The notes under the pieces were generated by a model, which was not told where the DNA came from, did no database searches, and saw only the letters and a list, made by a program, of their open reading frames with translations. Made by a program: the position numbers and the translations under genes. Shown one piece after another: positions 1 through 12,600 of a stretch of 52,515 nt of DNA. Within the stretch, counting starts at the first letter, position 1; every line of letters begins with the position of its first letter. The stretch is taken from the NCBI RefSeq assembly GCF_000568255.1, contig NZ_KK037166.1, positions 2,424,546-2,477,060 on the forward strand. Reading direction: 5' to 3'. This DNA comes from Kutzneria sp. 744. Lineage in GTDB: Bacteria; Actinomycetota; Actinomycetes; Mycobacteriales; Pseudonocardiaceae.

Positions 1-3000
1 ACCAACGGCGAACACAGTCACACGCAACGGAATCTCACGCGACAGATCAAACCCAGCCCCGGCACGGTCGGCGATCAAAGCCGGCAGTTCGGCCTCATCA
101 GCCGACACGAGCGGCAAGTCCAGCACCACCTGCTCGATCGACAGAATCTGTTGGCAGGGCTGCCCGTCAACAGCGGAGAACACCGTGCGCAGGCTTTCAT
201 GCCGCCCCACAACATCCCGCAACGCCAGCTGCAATGCCGAGTGGTCAAGGACACCGGTCAGCCGCAGCACCGCAGGAATGTTGTACACCCCAGCCGAGCC
301 GTCCAGCTGCTCCAAGAACCACAACCGCTGCTGCGCAAACGACACCGGCACCACCGCCGGACGCACACCCGCCACCAACGCCGGCCGACCAACACCAGCA
401 CCGATCAGCTGGCTGGAAAGTCCTGCGACAGTAGGGTATTCGAACAGAACCCGGATACTGGCCTCAACCCCCAACACCGAGCGGATGCGGCTGATCGCAC
501 GCGTCGCCAGCAGCGAATGCCCACCCAGGTCGAAGAAGTTGTCATCCACCCCGACCCGGGGCACACCAAGCACCTCGGCGAAAATCCCGCACAAGACTTC
601 CTCGTGGACCGTCGCCGGGCCCCGGCCGGACACCACTGCGCCGTAGTCGGGCGCCGGCAGGGCCTTGCGGTCCAGCTTGCCGTTCACCGTCAACGGGAAC
701 CCATCGAGCACCACCACCGCCGACGGCACCATGTACTCCGGCAGCCGCGCAGCCAGATGCGCCCGCACCAGCCCGGGCAGATCATCCCTGTTGGCCGTTT
801 CAGTCGAGTCACCGCCGGGCCGAGAAGTCGGGACTACATACGCGATGAGTCGCTTGTCGCCTGGGACGTCCTCGCGCACCACCGCAACCGCTTGCGCGAC
901 CTGCTCATGGGCCGACAGGACAGCCTCGACCTCGCCCAACTCGATCCGGAACCCGCGGATCTTCACCTGATGATCCACCCGAGCAATGAACTCCAGGTTC
1001 CCGTCCGCACGCCAACGCCCCAGGTCGCCCGACCGATACATACGGCTACCGGCAGGACCGAACGGATCCGCCACATACTTGCCGGCCGTCAAACCACGCC
1101 GATTATGGTAACCACGAGTGACCAAGTCACCGGCGATGTACACCTCGCCCTGCGCACCCGGCGGAACCGGACGCAAAGCCCCATCCAACACATACATCCG
1201 CGTGTTCCAGATCGGCTTGCCGATCGTGACAACACCCTCCTGCACACGATCGCCAGGCTCGATCCGATACTCGGTGCAACCGACTGTCGTCTCGGTCGGA
1301 CCGTACTCATTCACCACAGTGACATCCGGGAACCGCGACCGCCACTGATCCAACACCTCCCCCATCAACGACTCCCCACCCAGCACAAGCTGCTCACTGG
1401 GCGAAAAATCATCAGACAGAGCGAGCAGCAGCGGCAAGTGGCTGGGCGTGCCCTTGGCGAACGTCGGACGCTCCGCAATCGCCGAAGCATCAGCCTTGCC
1501 ATCCAGATCAGCCAACTGCACACAACCACCAGCAGTCAACGTCGCGAACAAGCCCGTCACCGTCAGGTCGAAAGACACCGACGAATGCACCAACGACCGG
1601 CCGCCCACACCAGGATACGCGGAATGCGTCCACGACAAATACTGATTCAGCGAATCATGCTGAACAACAACACCCTTGGGCTTACCCGTCGACCCCGACG
1701 TGAAAATCACAAACGCCGCATTGCCAGGGAGCAGGGAGCTGGCCAGGTTCTCGGAGTCCTCCGCGTCCAGCCCGGCCGGCAACTCCGTCAACGTCAACAC
1801 CGGGTCGAGATCCTCGACCATGAACCGCAGCCAGTCAGCCGGATACGACGGATCCAACGGCAAATAAGCACCGCCGGCCTTCAGCACCGCCAGCAACGCC
1901 ACCACCAACTCCACCGACCGCGGCAACATCACCCCCACCACACGCTCCGGGCCAACACCCTGCCGGATCAGCAACCGAGCCAACTGATTCGCCCGAGCGT
2001 TCAACTCCTCATAACTCAGTTGCTCGTCCTCGAACGCCACTGCGGTCGCGTCCGGCGTCCGCGCGACCTGCGCCTCGAACAACTCCGGCAACGTCGCGAC
2101 CGGAACCTCACGCGCCGTGTCATTCCACTCCACCACCACCCGCTCACGCTCAGCGGAATCCATCACCTCGACCTGATGCACAGGGGCGTCCGGTGCGGCC
2201 GTCACCGCCTCCAGAACCCGCACGAACCGCTCCACCAGCAACCGTGCCGTGCCCCGGTCGAACAGATCGGTGGAATACATCAACACACCACCGACACCCG
2301 CCGGCCGCCCGTCCGTGAAGGCCTCGATCAGCGAGAAGTCCAGATCGAACTTCGCCGGCACCTGCCCCATCGGCTCCGCACCAATGACCAAGCCCGGTAG
2401 ATCCAGCACTGGGGTCGCGGTGTTGTTCACCGTCAACATCACCTGGAACAACGGATGGCGCGTCATCGACCTCGCCGGCGACAGCTCCTCCACCAGTCGT
2501 TCGAACGGCACATCCTGATGCGCGAACGCACCCAGGCCCGCCTCACGCACCCGATCCAGGACCTCGCCAAACGACGGATCACCCGACAGATCAGTGCGCA
2601 GCACCAGGGTGTTGATGAAAAACCCGACCAACTCGTCCAGAGCCTCATCGGTACGTCCCGCGATCGGCGACCCAATCGGAATATCAACACCCGCACCCAA
2701 CCGGGACAACAGCACCGCCACACCAGCCTGCAACACCATGAACGGCGTCACCCCGCGTGCGCGGGCCACCTCGACCAAGCGCTCATGCACCTCAGCCGGA
2801 ACATGGACTCCGACGCTGTCTCCACGGTGGCTGGCCACCGCCGGACGAGCCCGGTCCACCGGCAATGCCAACTCTTCGGGCAGGCCGGTCAAAGTCTGCC
2901 GCCAGTACGAGATCTGCTCGCTCAGGACGCTGTTCGGATCATCCTCGCCACCGAGCAGTTCGCGCTGCCACAACGTGTAGTCGGCGTACTGCACCGGCAG

Positions 3001-3486
3001 TGGAACCCACGCCGGCGCCCGCCCCGATACCCGTGCGGCATACGCGGTGGAGATATCCCGCGCCAACGGCGCCATCGACCAGCCATCACCGGCAATGTGA
3101 TGCAGCACCAACACCAACACGTGCACACCGGGACCAACGGCGAACGCGGTCACACGCAACGGAATCTCGCGCGACAGATCAAACCCCGCACCCACCTGCC
3201 GAGCGATCAAACCCGGCAGCTCGGCTTCCGTGGCCGTCGCTATCTGCGGGTCGACCACAACCTGGTCGATCGGCAAAATCTGTTGGCTAGGCTGACCGTC
3301 GACGGCGGGGAACACCGTGCGCAGGCTTTCGTGCCGATCCACCACATCCCGCAACGCCAGCCGGAGCGCCTCGTGGTCAAGGGCGCCGGTCACGCGCAGC
3401 ACCGCCGGAATGTTGTACACACCGGCCGAGCCGTCCAACTGCTCCAGGAACCACAACCGCTGCTGCGCAAACGACACCGGAATCAT
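1..3486 (-). CDS. NRPS, C-A-T-C... (partial, continues left of the window)
   Basis: Third synthetase of the operon; its 3' end lies beyond position 1. The ATG at 3486-3484 overlaps the TGA of the preceding NRPS (ATGA), with AGGAG eight bases upstream, so translation is probably coupled. Domains by residue: condensation (C) about 3-440 with HHIAGDG near 132 (LCL-type), adenylation (A) about 465-960 with [10 protein letters not shown], thiolation (T) near 987 ([12 protein letters not shown], phosphopantetheine Ser), then the beginning of a second C domain that is cut before its HHxxxDG motif. The A-domain pocket, read by eye at the Stachelhaus positions, is D-L-T-K-V-G-E-V-G, which closely matches asparagine codes. 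The A domain is nearly identical in DNA to that of the neighbouring synthetase. The C domain begins almost at residue 1, without a recognisable docking segment. Further modules and any thioesterase must lie to the left. Confidence 0.95.
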   Translation of the reverse strand, partial: MIPVSFAQQRLWFLEQLDGSAGVYNIPAVLRVTGALDHEALRLALRDVVDRHESLRTVFPAVDGQPSQQILPIDQVVVDPQIATATEAELPGLIARQVGAGFDLSREIPLRVTAFAVGPGVHVLVLVLHHIAGDGWSMAPLARDISTAYAARVSGRAPAWVPLPVQYADYTLWQRELLGGEDDPNSVLSEQISYWRQTLTGLPEELALPVDRARPAVASHRGDSVGVHVPAEVHERLVEVARARGVTPFMVLQAGVAVLLSRLGAGVDIPIGSPIAGRTDEALDELVGFFINTLVLRTDLSGDPSFGEVLDRVREAGLGAFAHQDVPFERLVEELSPARSMTRHPLFQVMLTVNNTATPVLDLPGLVIGAEPMGQVPAKFDLDFSLIEAFTDGRPAGVGGVLMYSTDLFDRGTARLLVERFVRVLEAVTAAPDAPVHQVEVMDSAERERVVVEWNDTAREVPVATLPELFEAQVARTPDATAVAFEDEQLSYEELNARANQLARLLIRQGVGPERVVGVMLPRSVELVVALLAVLKAGGAYLPLDPSYPADWLRFMVEDLDPVLTLTELPAGLDAEDSENLASSLLPGNAAFVIFTSGSTGKPKGVVVQHDSLNQYLSWTHSAYPGVGGRSLVHSSVSFDLTVTGLFATLTAGGCVQLADLDGKADASAIAERPTFAKGTPSHLPLLLALSDDFSPSEQLVLGGESLMGEVLDQWRSRFPDVTVVNEYGPTETTVGCTEYRIEPGDRVQEGVVTIGKPIWNTRMYVLDGALRPVPPGAQGEVYIAGDLVTRGYHNRRGLTAGKYVADPFGPAGSRMYRSGDLGRWRADGNLEFIARVDHQVKIRGFRIELGEVEAVLSAHEQVAQAVAVVREDVPGDKRLIAYVVPTSRPGGDSTETANRDDLPGLVRAHLAARLPEYMVPSAVVVLDGFPLTVNGKLDRKALPAPDYGAVVSGRGPATVHEEVLCGIFAEVLGVPRVGVDDNFFDLGGHSLLATRAISRIRSVLGVEASIRVLFEYPTVAGLSSQLIGAGVGRPALVAGVRPAVVPVSFAQQRLWFLEQLDGSAGVYNIPAVLRLTGVLDHSALQLALRDVVGRHESLRTVFSAVDGQPCQQILSIEQVVLDLPLVSADEAELPALIADRAGAGFDLSREIPLRVTVFAVG
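871..1972 (-). repeat. Adenylation-domain repeat, copy 1 (Asn-type)
   Basis: About 1.1 kb of the A domain of the leftmost NRPS is nearly identical to 3987-5088 in the neighbouring NRPS, at a constant offset of 3116 bases. Long runs are identical, with scattered differences mainly around 1400-1450 and 1720-1745. It spans the whole substrate pocket. This points to recent module duplication or gene conversion. Confidence 0.85.
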
Positions 3487-6400
3487 CAGAAATTCTCCTG
3501 CCTAGTGCGCGGCCGCAGCGCGGGCCTGACTTTCTTTGTGGTATCCAAGCTGTTCGCCAGTCCCTCGACGGTGGGGTTTTCGAACAAGGTCCGAATACTG
3601 ACCTCAACACCCAACGCCGCGCGGATGCGGCTGATCACCCGCGTCGCCATCAGCGAATGCCCACCCAGGTCAAACAGATTGTCGCCCACCCCGACGCGAG
3701 GCACACCCAACACTTCGGCGAAGATCCCGCACAAAACCTCTTCGCGAGGCGTCGCCGGGCGGCTGTCGGACACCGCCGCGCTGTAGTCGGGCGCCGGCAG
3801 CGCCTTACGGTCCAGCTTTCCGTTCACCGTCAACGGGAACCCATCGAGCACCACGACCGCCGTGGGCACCATGTACTCCGGCAGTCGTGCAGCCAAGTGC
3901 GCCCGCAACCCATCGCCGGCCAAGCCTTCACCAGCCTGCGAAACCGGGACCACGTAGGCGATAAGCCGCTTGTCCCCCGGAACATCCTCGCGCACCACCG
4001 CAACCGCTTGCGCGACCTGCTCATGGGCCGACAGGACAGCCTCGACCTCGCCCAACTCGATCCGGAACCCGCGGATCTTCACCTGATGATCCACCCGAGC
4101 AATGAACTCCAGGTTCCCGTCCGCACGCCAACGCCCCAGGTCACCCGACCGATACATACGGCTACCGGCAGGACCGAACGGATCCGCCACATACTTGCCC
4201 GCGGTCAGACCACGCCGATTATGGTAACCACGAGTGACCAAGTCACCGGCGATGTACACCTCGCCCTGCGCACCCGGCGGAACCGGACGCAAAGCCCCAT
4301 CCAACACATACATCCGCGTGTTCCAGATCGGCTTGCCGATCGTGACAACACCCTCCTGTACACGATCACCGGGCTCAATCCGATACTCAGTACAACCCAC
4401 CGTGGTCTCGGTCGGACCGTACTCATTCACCACAGTGACATCCGGGAACCGCGACCGCCACTGATCCAGCACCTCCCCCATCAACGACTCCCCGCCCAAC
4501 ACTAACTGCTCGGTAGGCGAAAAATCATCGGGAAGATTCACCAGCAGCGGCAAATGACTGGGCGTGCCCTTCACAAACGTCGGACGCTCCGCAATCGCCG
4601 AAGCATCAGCCTTGCCATCCAGATCAGCCAACTGCACACAACCACCAGCAGTCAACGTCGCAAACAAACCCGTCACCGTCAGGTCAAAAGACACCGACGA
4701 ATGCACCAACGACCGACCACCCACACCCGGATAAGCAGAATGCGTCCACGACAAATACTGATTCAACGAGTCATGCTGAACAACAACACCCTTGGGCTTA
4801 CCCGTCGACCCCGACGTGAAAATCACAAACGCCGCATTACCCGGCAGCAACGAGCCAGCCAGGTTCTCGGAGTCCTCCGCGTCCAGCCCGGCCGGCAACT
4901 CCGTCAACGTCAACACCGGGTCGAGATCCTCGACCATGAACCGCAGCCAGTCAGCCGGATACGACGGATCCAACGGCAAATAAGCACCGCCGGCCTTCAG
5001 CACCGCCAGCAACGCCACCACCAACTCCACCGACCGCGGCAACATCACCCCCACCACACGCTCCGGGCCAACACCCTGCCGGACCAACACCCGCGCCAAC
5101 TGATTCGCCCGAGCGTTCAACTCCCCGTAGCTGAGCTCTTCGCCCCGGAACATCACCGCGGTCGCACTCGGGGTTCTTGCCGCCTGTGCCTCGAACATCT
5201 CCGGCAACGTCGCGACCGGAACCTCACGCGCGGTGTCATTCCACTCCACCACCACCCGCTCACGCTCAGCGGAATCCATCACCTCGACGCGATGCACCCG
5301 AACCTGCGGATCGGCCGTCACCGCCTCCAGGACCCGCGCAAACCGCTGCACCAACATCAGCGCCGTGTCCCGCTCGAACAGGTCGGTTGAGTAGGCCAGC
5401 ACGCCCCCGATACCCGCAGGGCGCCCATCGGAGAAGGCCTCGACCAGCGAGAATTCCAGATCGAACTTCGCCGGCACCTGCCCCGGCGGCTCCGCGTCAA
5501 CACTCAACCCTGGCAGATCCAACACGGGGGTAGCAGTGTTGTTCACCGTCAGCACGACCTGGAACAGGGGATGGCGCGCCATGGACCGGGCCGGCGCCAG
5601 CTCTTCCACCAGCCGTTCGAACGGCACATCCTGATGCGCGAACGCACCCAGCCCCGCTTCACGGACCCGATCGAGGACCTCGCCGAACGACGGATCACCC
5701 GACAGATCAGTGCGCAGCACCAGGGTATTGATGAAAAACCCGACCAACTCGTCCAGGGCCTCATCGGTGCGTCCCGCGACCGGCGACCCGATCGGAATAT
5801 CGACACCGGCGCCCAGCCTCGACAGCAGGACTGCCATGCCGGCCTGCAACACCATGAACGGCGTGACCCCATGCGTCCGGGCCGTCTCGACCAGGCGCTC
5901 GTGCATCCCGGCCGGGAGCTGAATCTCGACAGTGTCGCCCCGGTGACTGGTCACCGCCGGGCGTGCCCGGTCCACCGGTAGCGCCAGTTCCTCGGGCAAC
6001 CCGGCCAAGGCCTGCCGCCAGTACGCGATCTGCTTGCTGAACGCACTGTCCGGATCATGCTCATCACCGAGCAGTTCACGCTGCCACACCGTGTAATCCG
6101 CGTACTGCACCGGCAATGCACCCCAAGCAGGTTCCAGCCCCGACACCCGCGCGGCATACGCGGTGGAGATATCCCGGGCCAGCGGCGCCATCGACCAACC
6201 ATCACCGGCGATGTGATGCAGCACCAACACCAACACGTGTTCGTCCGGCGCGACGGCGAACACGGACACACGCAACGGAATCTCACGCGACAGATCAAAC
6301 CCAGCCCCGGCACGGCCGGCGATCAAAGCCGGCAGTTCGGCCTCGTCCGCCGTCACCACCGGCAGGTCCATCACCACCTGCTCAATCGGCAGGATGTGCT

Positions 6401-6626
6401 GGCTCGGCTGCCCGTCAACGGCCGGGAAAACAGTGCGCAGGCTCTCATGCCGGCCCACCACATCCCGCAACGCCACCTGCAACGCCTCGTGATCAAGGAC
6501 ACCGGTCATACGCAACACCGCCGGAATGTTGTACACACCGGCCAAACCATCCAACTGCTCCAAGAACCACAACCGCTGCTGCGCAAACGACACCGGCACC
6601 ACCGCCGGACGCACACCCGCCACCAA
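3486..6626 (-). CDS. NRPS, C-A-T (5' end produced by a frame break)
   Basis: This 1046-residue ORF encodes one LCL-type condensation domain (about 8-440; HHIAGDG near 140), an adenylation domain (about 475-960) and a thiolation domain ([15 protein letters not shown] near 987). The A-domain pocket reads D-L-T-K-V-G-E-V-G, an asparagine-like code, the same as in the next synthetase. The start is uncertain: TTG at 6626 is the first start codon in frame, GTG codons follow at once, and no good ribosome site precedes them. The upstream giant ORF runs on through 6493 in another frame, where it translates C-domain DNA into non-homologous sequence. The simplest reading is that this ORF was once fused in frame to the giant NRPS. 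Whether it is now a separate subunit or a frameshifted tail cannot be told from sequence. It ends in an ATGA overlap with the next NRPS. Confidence 0.9.
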   Translation of the reverse strand: MVAGVRPAVVPVSFAQQRLWFLEQLDGLAGVYNIPAVLRMTGVLDHEALQVALRDVVGRHESLRTVFPAVDGQPSQHILPIEQVVMDLPVVTADEAELPALIAGRAGAGFDLSREIPLRVSVFAVAPDEHVLVLVLHHIAGDGWSMAPLARDISTAYAARVSGLEPAWGALPVQYADYTVWQRELLGDEHDPDSAFSKQIAYWRQALAGLPEELALPVDRARPAVTSHRGDTVEIQLPAGMHERLVETARTHGVTPFMVLQAGMAVLLSRLGAGVDIPIGSPVAGRTDEALDELVGFFINTLVLRTDLSGDPSFGEVLDRVREAGLGAFAHQDVPFERLVEELAPARSMARHPLFQVVLTVNNTATPVLDLPGLSVDAEPPGQVPAKFDLEFSLVEAFSDGRPAGIGGVLAYSTDLFERDTALMLVQRFARVLEAVTADPQVRVHRVEVMDSAERERVVVEWNDTAREVPVATLPEMFEAQAARTPSATAVMFRGEELSYGELNARANQLARVLVRQGVGPERVVGVMLPRSVELVVALLAVLKAGGAYLPLDPSYPADWLRFMVEDLDPVLTLTELPAGLDAEDSENLAGSLLPGNAAFVIFTSGSTGKPKGVVVQHDSLNQYLSWTHSAYPGVGGRSLVHSSVSFDLTVTGLFATLTAGGCVQLADLDGKADASAIAERPTFVKGTPSHLPLLVNLPDDFSPTEQLVLGGESLMGEVLDQWRSRFPDVTVVNEYGPTETTVGCTEYRIEPGDRVQEGVVTIGKPIWNTRMYVLDGALRPVPPGAQGEVYIAGDLVTRGYHNRRGLTAGKYVADPFGPAGSRMYRSGDLGRWRADGNLEFIARVDHQVKIRGFRIELGEVEAVLSAHEQVAQAVAVVREDVPGDKRLIAYVVPVSQAGEGLAGDGLRAHLAARLPEYMVPTAVVVLDGFPLTVNGKLDRKALPAPDYSAAVSDSRPATPREEVLCGIFAEVLGVPRVGVGDNLFDLGGHSLMATRVISRIRAALGVEVSIRTLFENPTVEGLANSLDTTKKVRPALRPRTRQENF
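3987..5088 (-). repeat. Adenylation-domain repeat, copy 2 (Asn-type)
   Basis: Partner of 871-1972 (see that entry). The flanking condensation and thiolation regions are also similar but more diverged, so similarity peaks in the A domain. Confidence 0.85.
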
Positions 6627-9600
6627 CGCCGGCCGACCAACACCAGTGCCCCAACCTGGTGGCCAGTCCTGCGACAGTGGGATGCTCGAACAACGACCGA
6701 ATACTCGCCTCGACCCCCAGCGCAGCCCGAATCCGACTGATCACCCGCGTCGCCAGCAGCGAATGCCCACCCAGGTCAAAGAAGTTGTCATCCACCCCGA
6801 CCCGGGGCACGCCCAGCACCTCGGCGAAAATCCCGCACAAGACTTCCTCCTGCACCGTCGCCGGACCACGGCCGGACACCACCAAGCTGTAGTCAGGCGC
6901 GGGCAGAGCCTTGCGGTCCAGCTTCCCGTTCACCGTCAACGGAAACGCGTCCAACACCACAACCGCCGACGGCACCATGTACTCCGGCACCCGAGCCGCC
7001 AGATACGCCCGCACCACCGACGGCAAACCCTCCCCAGCCAAGTCATCACCCGACCGCGAAGCCGGCACCATATAAGCAATAAGCCGCTTGTCCCCTGGCA
7101 CATCCTCACGCACCACGGCCACCGCCTGCGCGACCTGCTCATGGCCGGCCAGGACCGCCTCGACCTCGCCCAACTCGATCCGGAACCCGCGGACCTTCAC
7201 CTGATCATCAGCGCGGCCTTCGAACACCAACTCGCCCTGAGCGGTCCACCGCACCAAATCCCCAGTGCGATACATCCGCTGCCCCACAAGGAAAGGACAC
7301 GCAACAAACCGCTCACCAGTCAAACCCGGACGACCCAAATACCCCCGAGCCAACTGAGCACCGGCCACATACAACTCACCCACCACACCCGGCGCCACCG
7401 GACGCAGCCCCCCGTCCAGCACGAACACCTGCGTGTTCCACACCGGAGAACCGATCGGGACCGGGCCGCCGGGCGTCTCATGATCCGGATCGACCAGGTA
7501 GTCGGTGCACCCCACCGACGCCTCGGTCGGCCCGTAATGATTGGCCAGCACCAGTACGTCCTGGGGGTGGCGGGCGTACCACTGTTGGAGCGGTTGCATG
7601 TCCAGGGCTTCGCCACCGAGCACCACCGACCGCAGCGCCAACTTGTCGCCCAGCTCAGGATTCTGCGCATCAGCCTGGGCCAGCTGGGAGAACGCCGACG
7701 GGGTCTGGCACAGCACCGTCACCTGCTGATCGACCAGAAGCTCCAGGAACTCGGCCGGGGACCTGGTCGCCGTGAAGGGAACCACCACCAGGCTGCCGCC
7801 ATGCAGAAGGGCGCCCCACAACTCCCACACCGAGAAGTCGAATGAGGACGAGTGGAACCACGTCCACACATCCTCTGTGTCAAAGGGGAAACGTCGGGCC
7901 ATTGCGGCGACGGAGTTCACGGCACCGAGGTGTGGGATGGTGACGCCCTTGGGACGACCGGTGGAACCAGAGGTGTAGATGACATATGCCGGATGCTCTG
8001 GCGACAACCAGTCGATCCGTTCCGCATCAGACACGTCGCTGCTGTCCACACTGGACTGATTTCCCCTGCCGTCGATCACCAGCACGGGCACATCCGACCC
8101 GAGCGTATGAGCGCCGTCCGGCCCGGCCAGCACAAGCATGGGACTCGCGTCGTCGAGCATGTACTCGACCCGCTCGGCGGGATAATCCGGATCGATCGGC
8201 AGATAAGCGCCACCGGCCTTGACTACCGCCAAAAACGCCACCACCAACTCCACCGACCGCGGCAACATCACCGCCACCAGGCGCTCCGGGCCGACACCCC
8301 GCCCGACCAGCACCCAAGCTAACTGGTTCGCCCGGGCATTCAACTCGCTGTAGGTGAGCTTCTCGCCCTCGAACACCACCGCGGTCGCGTTCGGGGTCTG
8401 GGCCGCCTGCGCTTCGAACAACTCCGGCAGCGTCGCGACCGGAACCTCACGCGCGGTGTCATTCCACTCCACCACCACCCGCTCACGCTCGACGAGATCC
8501 ATCACCTCGACGTTGTGCACGAGGGTGTCCGGGGCGGCGGTCACCATGTCTAGGACCCGCACGAACCGCTCTACCAGCAACCGCGCAGTGCCCAGATCAA
8601 ACAGGTCGGTGGCATACGTCAACACACCACCGACACCCGCCGGCCGCCCGTCCGTGAAGGCCTCGACCAGCGAGAAGTCCAGATCGAACTTCGCCGGCAA
8701 CTGCCCCACCGACTGCCTCGCGACAGCCAACCCCGGCAGATCCAGCACAGGGGTAGCAGTGTTGTTCACCGTCAACATCACCTGGAACAACGGATGACGC
8801 GCCATCGACCTCGCCGGCGACAGCTCCTCCACCAACCGCTCGAACGGCACATCCTGATGCGCAAACGCACCCAGCCCTGACTCACGCACCCGGTCGAGGA
8901 CCTCGCTGAACGATGGATCACCCGACAAATCAGTCCGCAACACCAGGGTGTTGACGAAGAACCCGACCAACTCATCCAGAGCCTCATCGGTACGCCCCGC
9001 TATGGGCGACCCAATCGGAATATCGACACCGGCACCTAGGCGAGACAGCAGGACCGCCACACCAGCCTGCAACACCATGAACGGCGTCACTCCGTGCGTG
9101 CGGGTCGTCTCGACCAGGCGCTCATGCATCCCGGCCGGGATGCGGATCTCGACATTGCCACCGCGATGGCTGGTCACCACTGGACGCGGCCGATCCACCG
9201 GCAACGCCAACTCCTCAGGCGCCCCAGCCAAAGCCCGCCGCCAGTACGAGATCTGGTCGCTCACAACACTGGTCGGATCATCCTCGCCACCGAGCAGTTC
9301 GCGCTGCCACACCGTGTAATCCGCGTACTGCACCGGCAACGGAACCCACTCCGGCGCCCGCCCCGACACCCGCGCCGCATACGCGGTGGAGATACCCCGC
9401 GCCAACGGCGCCATCGACCACCCGTCACCGGCAATGTGATGCAACACCAACACCAACACATGCTCGTCCTGACCGACGGCGAACACGGTCACACGCAACG
9501 GAATCTCACACGACAGATCAAACCCGGCCCCGGCACAGCCAGCGATCAAAGCCGGCAGTTCGGCCTCAGTGGCCGCCACCACCGGCAGGTCCACCACAAC

Positions 9601-12600
9601 CTGCTCAATCGGCAAGATGTGTTGGCTCGGCTGCCCGTCAATGGCGGGGAACACCGTGCGCAGGCTCTCATGCCGACCCACCACATCCCGCAACGCCAGC
9701 TGCAAAGCCTCGTAGTCAAGGACTCCAGTCAGACGCAACACCGCCGGAATGTTGTACACCCCAGCCAAACCATCCAACTGCTCCAAGAACCACAACCGCC
9801 GCTGCGCAAACGACACCGGCACCACCACCGGACGCACACCCGCCACCAACACTGGCCGGCCAACACCAGCACCGATCAGCTGGCTGGAAAGTCCTGCGAC
9901 AGTGGGATGCTCGAACAACGATCGGATGCTCGTCTCGACGCCCATCACCGCACGAATACGGCTGACCATGCGCGTCGCCAGCAGCGAATGCCCGCCCAAG
10001 TCGAAGAAGTTGTCATCCACGCCGACCCGGGGCACGCCCAACACCTCGGCGAAAATACCGCACAGGACCTCTTCATGGACTGTGGCCGGGCCTCGATCGG
10101 ACATCGCCAGGCTGTAGTCGGGCGCGGGCAAGGCCCTACGGTCGAGCTTCCCGTTCACCGTCAACGGGAACTCATCAAGCACCACGATCGCCGACGGCAC
10201 CATGTACTCCGGCACCCGGGCGGCCAGATAGGCCCGCACCACCGCCGGCAGATCATCCCCGACACCGTTGGCCGTTTCACCCGAGTCGCTACCGGCCTGC
10301 GACGCCGGGACCACATACGCGATGAGGCGCTTGTCCCCCGGCACATCCTCACGCACCACTGCCACCGCTTGCCCCACCTGCGAGTGAGTGGCCAAGACCG
10401 TCTCAACCTCGCCCAGCTCGATCCGGAACCCGCGGATCTTCACCTGATCATCGATGCGGCCCTCGAACACCAACTCGCCCCGAGCGGTCCACCGCACCAA
10501 ATCCCCAGTGCGATACATCCGCTGCCCCGCAAGGAAAGGACACGCGACAAACCGCTGACCGGTCAACCCCGGGCGACCAAGATACCCCCGTGTCAACTGC
10601 GCGCCGGCCACGTACAGCTCACCGACCACACCCGGCGGCACCGGACGCAGAGCCCCGTCCAACACGAACAACTGCGTGTTCCAGACCGGAGAACCGATCG
10701 GCGGCGGTGCGGCGGTGTCATCCTCGGCGTCGATCAGGTGATCCGTGCAGCGAATGTTCGTCTCGGTCGGCCCATAGATGTTGAGCAGCGCCGGCGTGTG
10801 ACCACGATGACGGGCATACCACTGCCGCAACGGCTGCACATCCAGCGCCTCGCCGCCGAGCACAACAACGCGCAGCGCCAGTTTGTCGCCCAGCTCAGGA
10901 TTCTGCGCGTCAGCCTGGGCCAACTGGGAGAAAGCCGACGGAGTCTGACACAACACCGTCACCCGCCGATCGACCAGAAGCTCCAGGAACTCGATCGGAG
11001 ACCGGGTCGCCGCGAAGGGAACCACCACCAGGCTCCCGCCATGCAGCAACGCCCCCCAGAACTCCCACACCGAGAAGTCGAACGCGAACGAGTGGAACCA
11101 CGTCCACACATCCGCTGTGTCAAAGGAGAAACGCCGCGCCATTGCGGCAAGAGTGTTCACGGCACCGTGATGCTGGACGGTCACGCCCTTGGGGCGACCG
11201 GTGGAACCAGAGGTGTAGATGACATACGCCGGATGTCCCCGCAACAGCGGAGCCACACGATCCACATCGGACACATCCGAGCTGTCCACACCGGACTGGC
11301 CCTGCACATCGATCGCCAGCACCGGAACATCCGACCCGAGCGAATGAGCGCCGTCCCGCCCGGTCAGCACAAGCACGGGACTCGCGTCCTGGAGCATGTA
11401 CTCGACCCGCTCAGCCGGATAGTCCGGATCGATCGGCAGGTAGGCACCACCGGCCTTCAGCACCGCCAGCAACGCCACCACCAACTCCACCGACCGCGGC
11501 AACATCACGCCGACCAGGCGCTCCGGACCAACACCCCACCGGATCAGCACCCGCGCCAACTGGTTCGCCCGGGCATTCAACTCCCCATAGCTGAGTTCCT
11601 CGCCCTCGAACACCACTGCCGTCGCATCCGGCGTCCGTGCCACCTGCGCCTCGAACAACTCCGGCAACGTCACGGCCGGAACCTCACGCGCCGTGTCATT
11701 CCACCCGACCAACACCCGCTCACGCTCAGCGGAACCCACCACGTCGACCAGATGCACCGGAGTGTCGGAAGCGGTGTCCAACAGCGCCACCATGTTCTCC
11801 AACGCGGTGCACACCATCACGCACACAGCACGCGGATCAACCGGCGCGACGACCTGCGCAGTGACGCCGAACCCAACACCGGTGTCGTCAATCGCGACCA
11901 TCAACGGATAGTTCGTGCGCTCCTGTACATGTAGGACCTCAGCACCCTCGAACTCGACATTCACAGCCGGCTTCGAGTCGGTCCCCAGCTCGAAACCCGG
12001 GCTGTGCCGATAGTTGAGCAGCGAGGTGAACACCGGGGCCGGAGCGCGCACCCCGCTGACCCGCTGCGCCAACGACAACGGCGCGTGCTCATGCATCAAC
12101 ACCGCAGCAAGCTGGGACTGCATCGCCCGAACCGCGTCCGAGACGCTCACGGCGCCGGTGGACACTCGCATCGGCAAGGTGTTGATGAACATCCCCAACG
12201 CCCGATCGGCGTCAGCGCCCGCGTTCATACGCCCCAGCAGGACTGTTCCGAACACCACATCGTCACGACCCGATGTCGCCGCCACCACTCGCGCCCACAC
12301 CAAATGGAACAACGTCGCCGGACTGACCCCAACCCGCCGGGCCTGTTCCCGCACCCGGTCCGCCAGCTCCGCGTCCACCACCACCCTGGCCTCAGTGACC
12401 GTGGAGGCATCACCCCGCACATCCAGAATCCCGAACGGCGCCGTCGGCTCGTCCACATCACCCAACAGCTCGGTGAAGTACCGCTCATGCTCCGCCCGCG
12501 ACACACCCAAACGAGCCTGAGCAACAAGATTGCGGAACGGCACGGGCACCGGCAGCAGGTCGCCACGCCCGGCCAGGAACGCCTGCGCTTCCTCGATCAT

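Noticed and set aside
151-3786. Long plus-strand ORFs (749 and 443 codons) over the left NRPS region
   Set aside because: Their products are rich in Arg, His, Gln and Pro with no domains. They are antisense shadows of the minus-strand NRPS, which reads perfect C, A and T motifs.
9094-11934. A 946-codon plus-strand ORF and similar ones up to 17769
   Set aside because: The same reason: the opposite strand encodes the continuous 4357-residue synthetase, and the composition is that of reversed GC-rich coding DNA.
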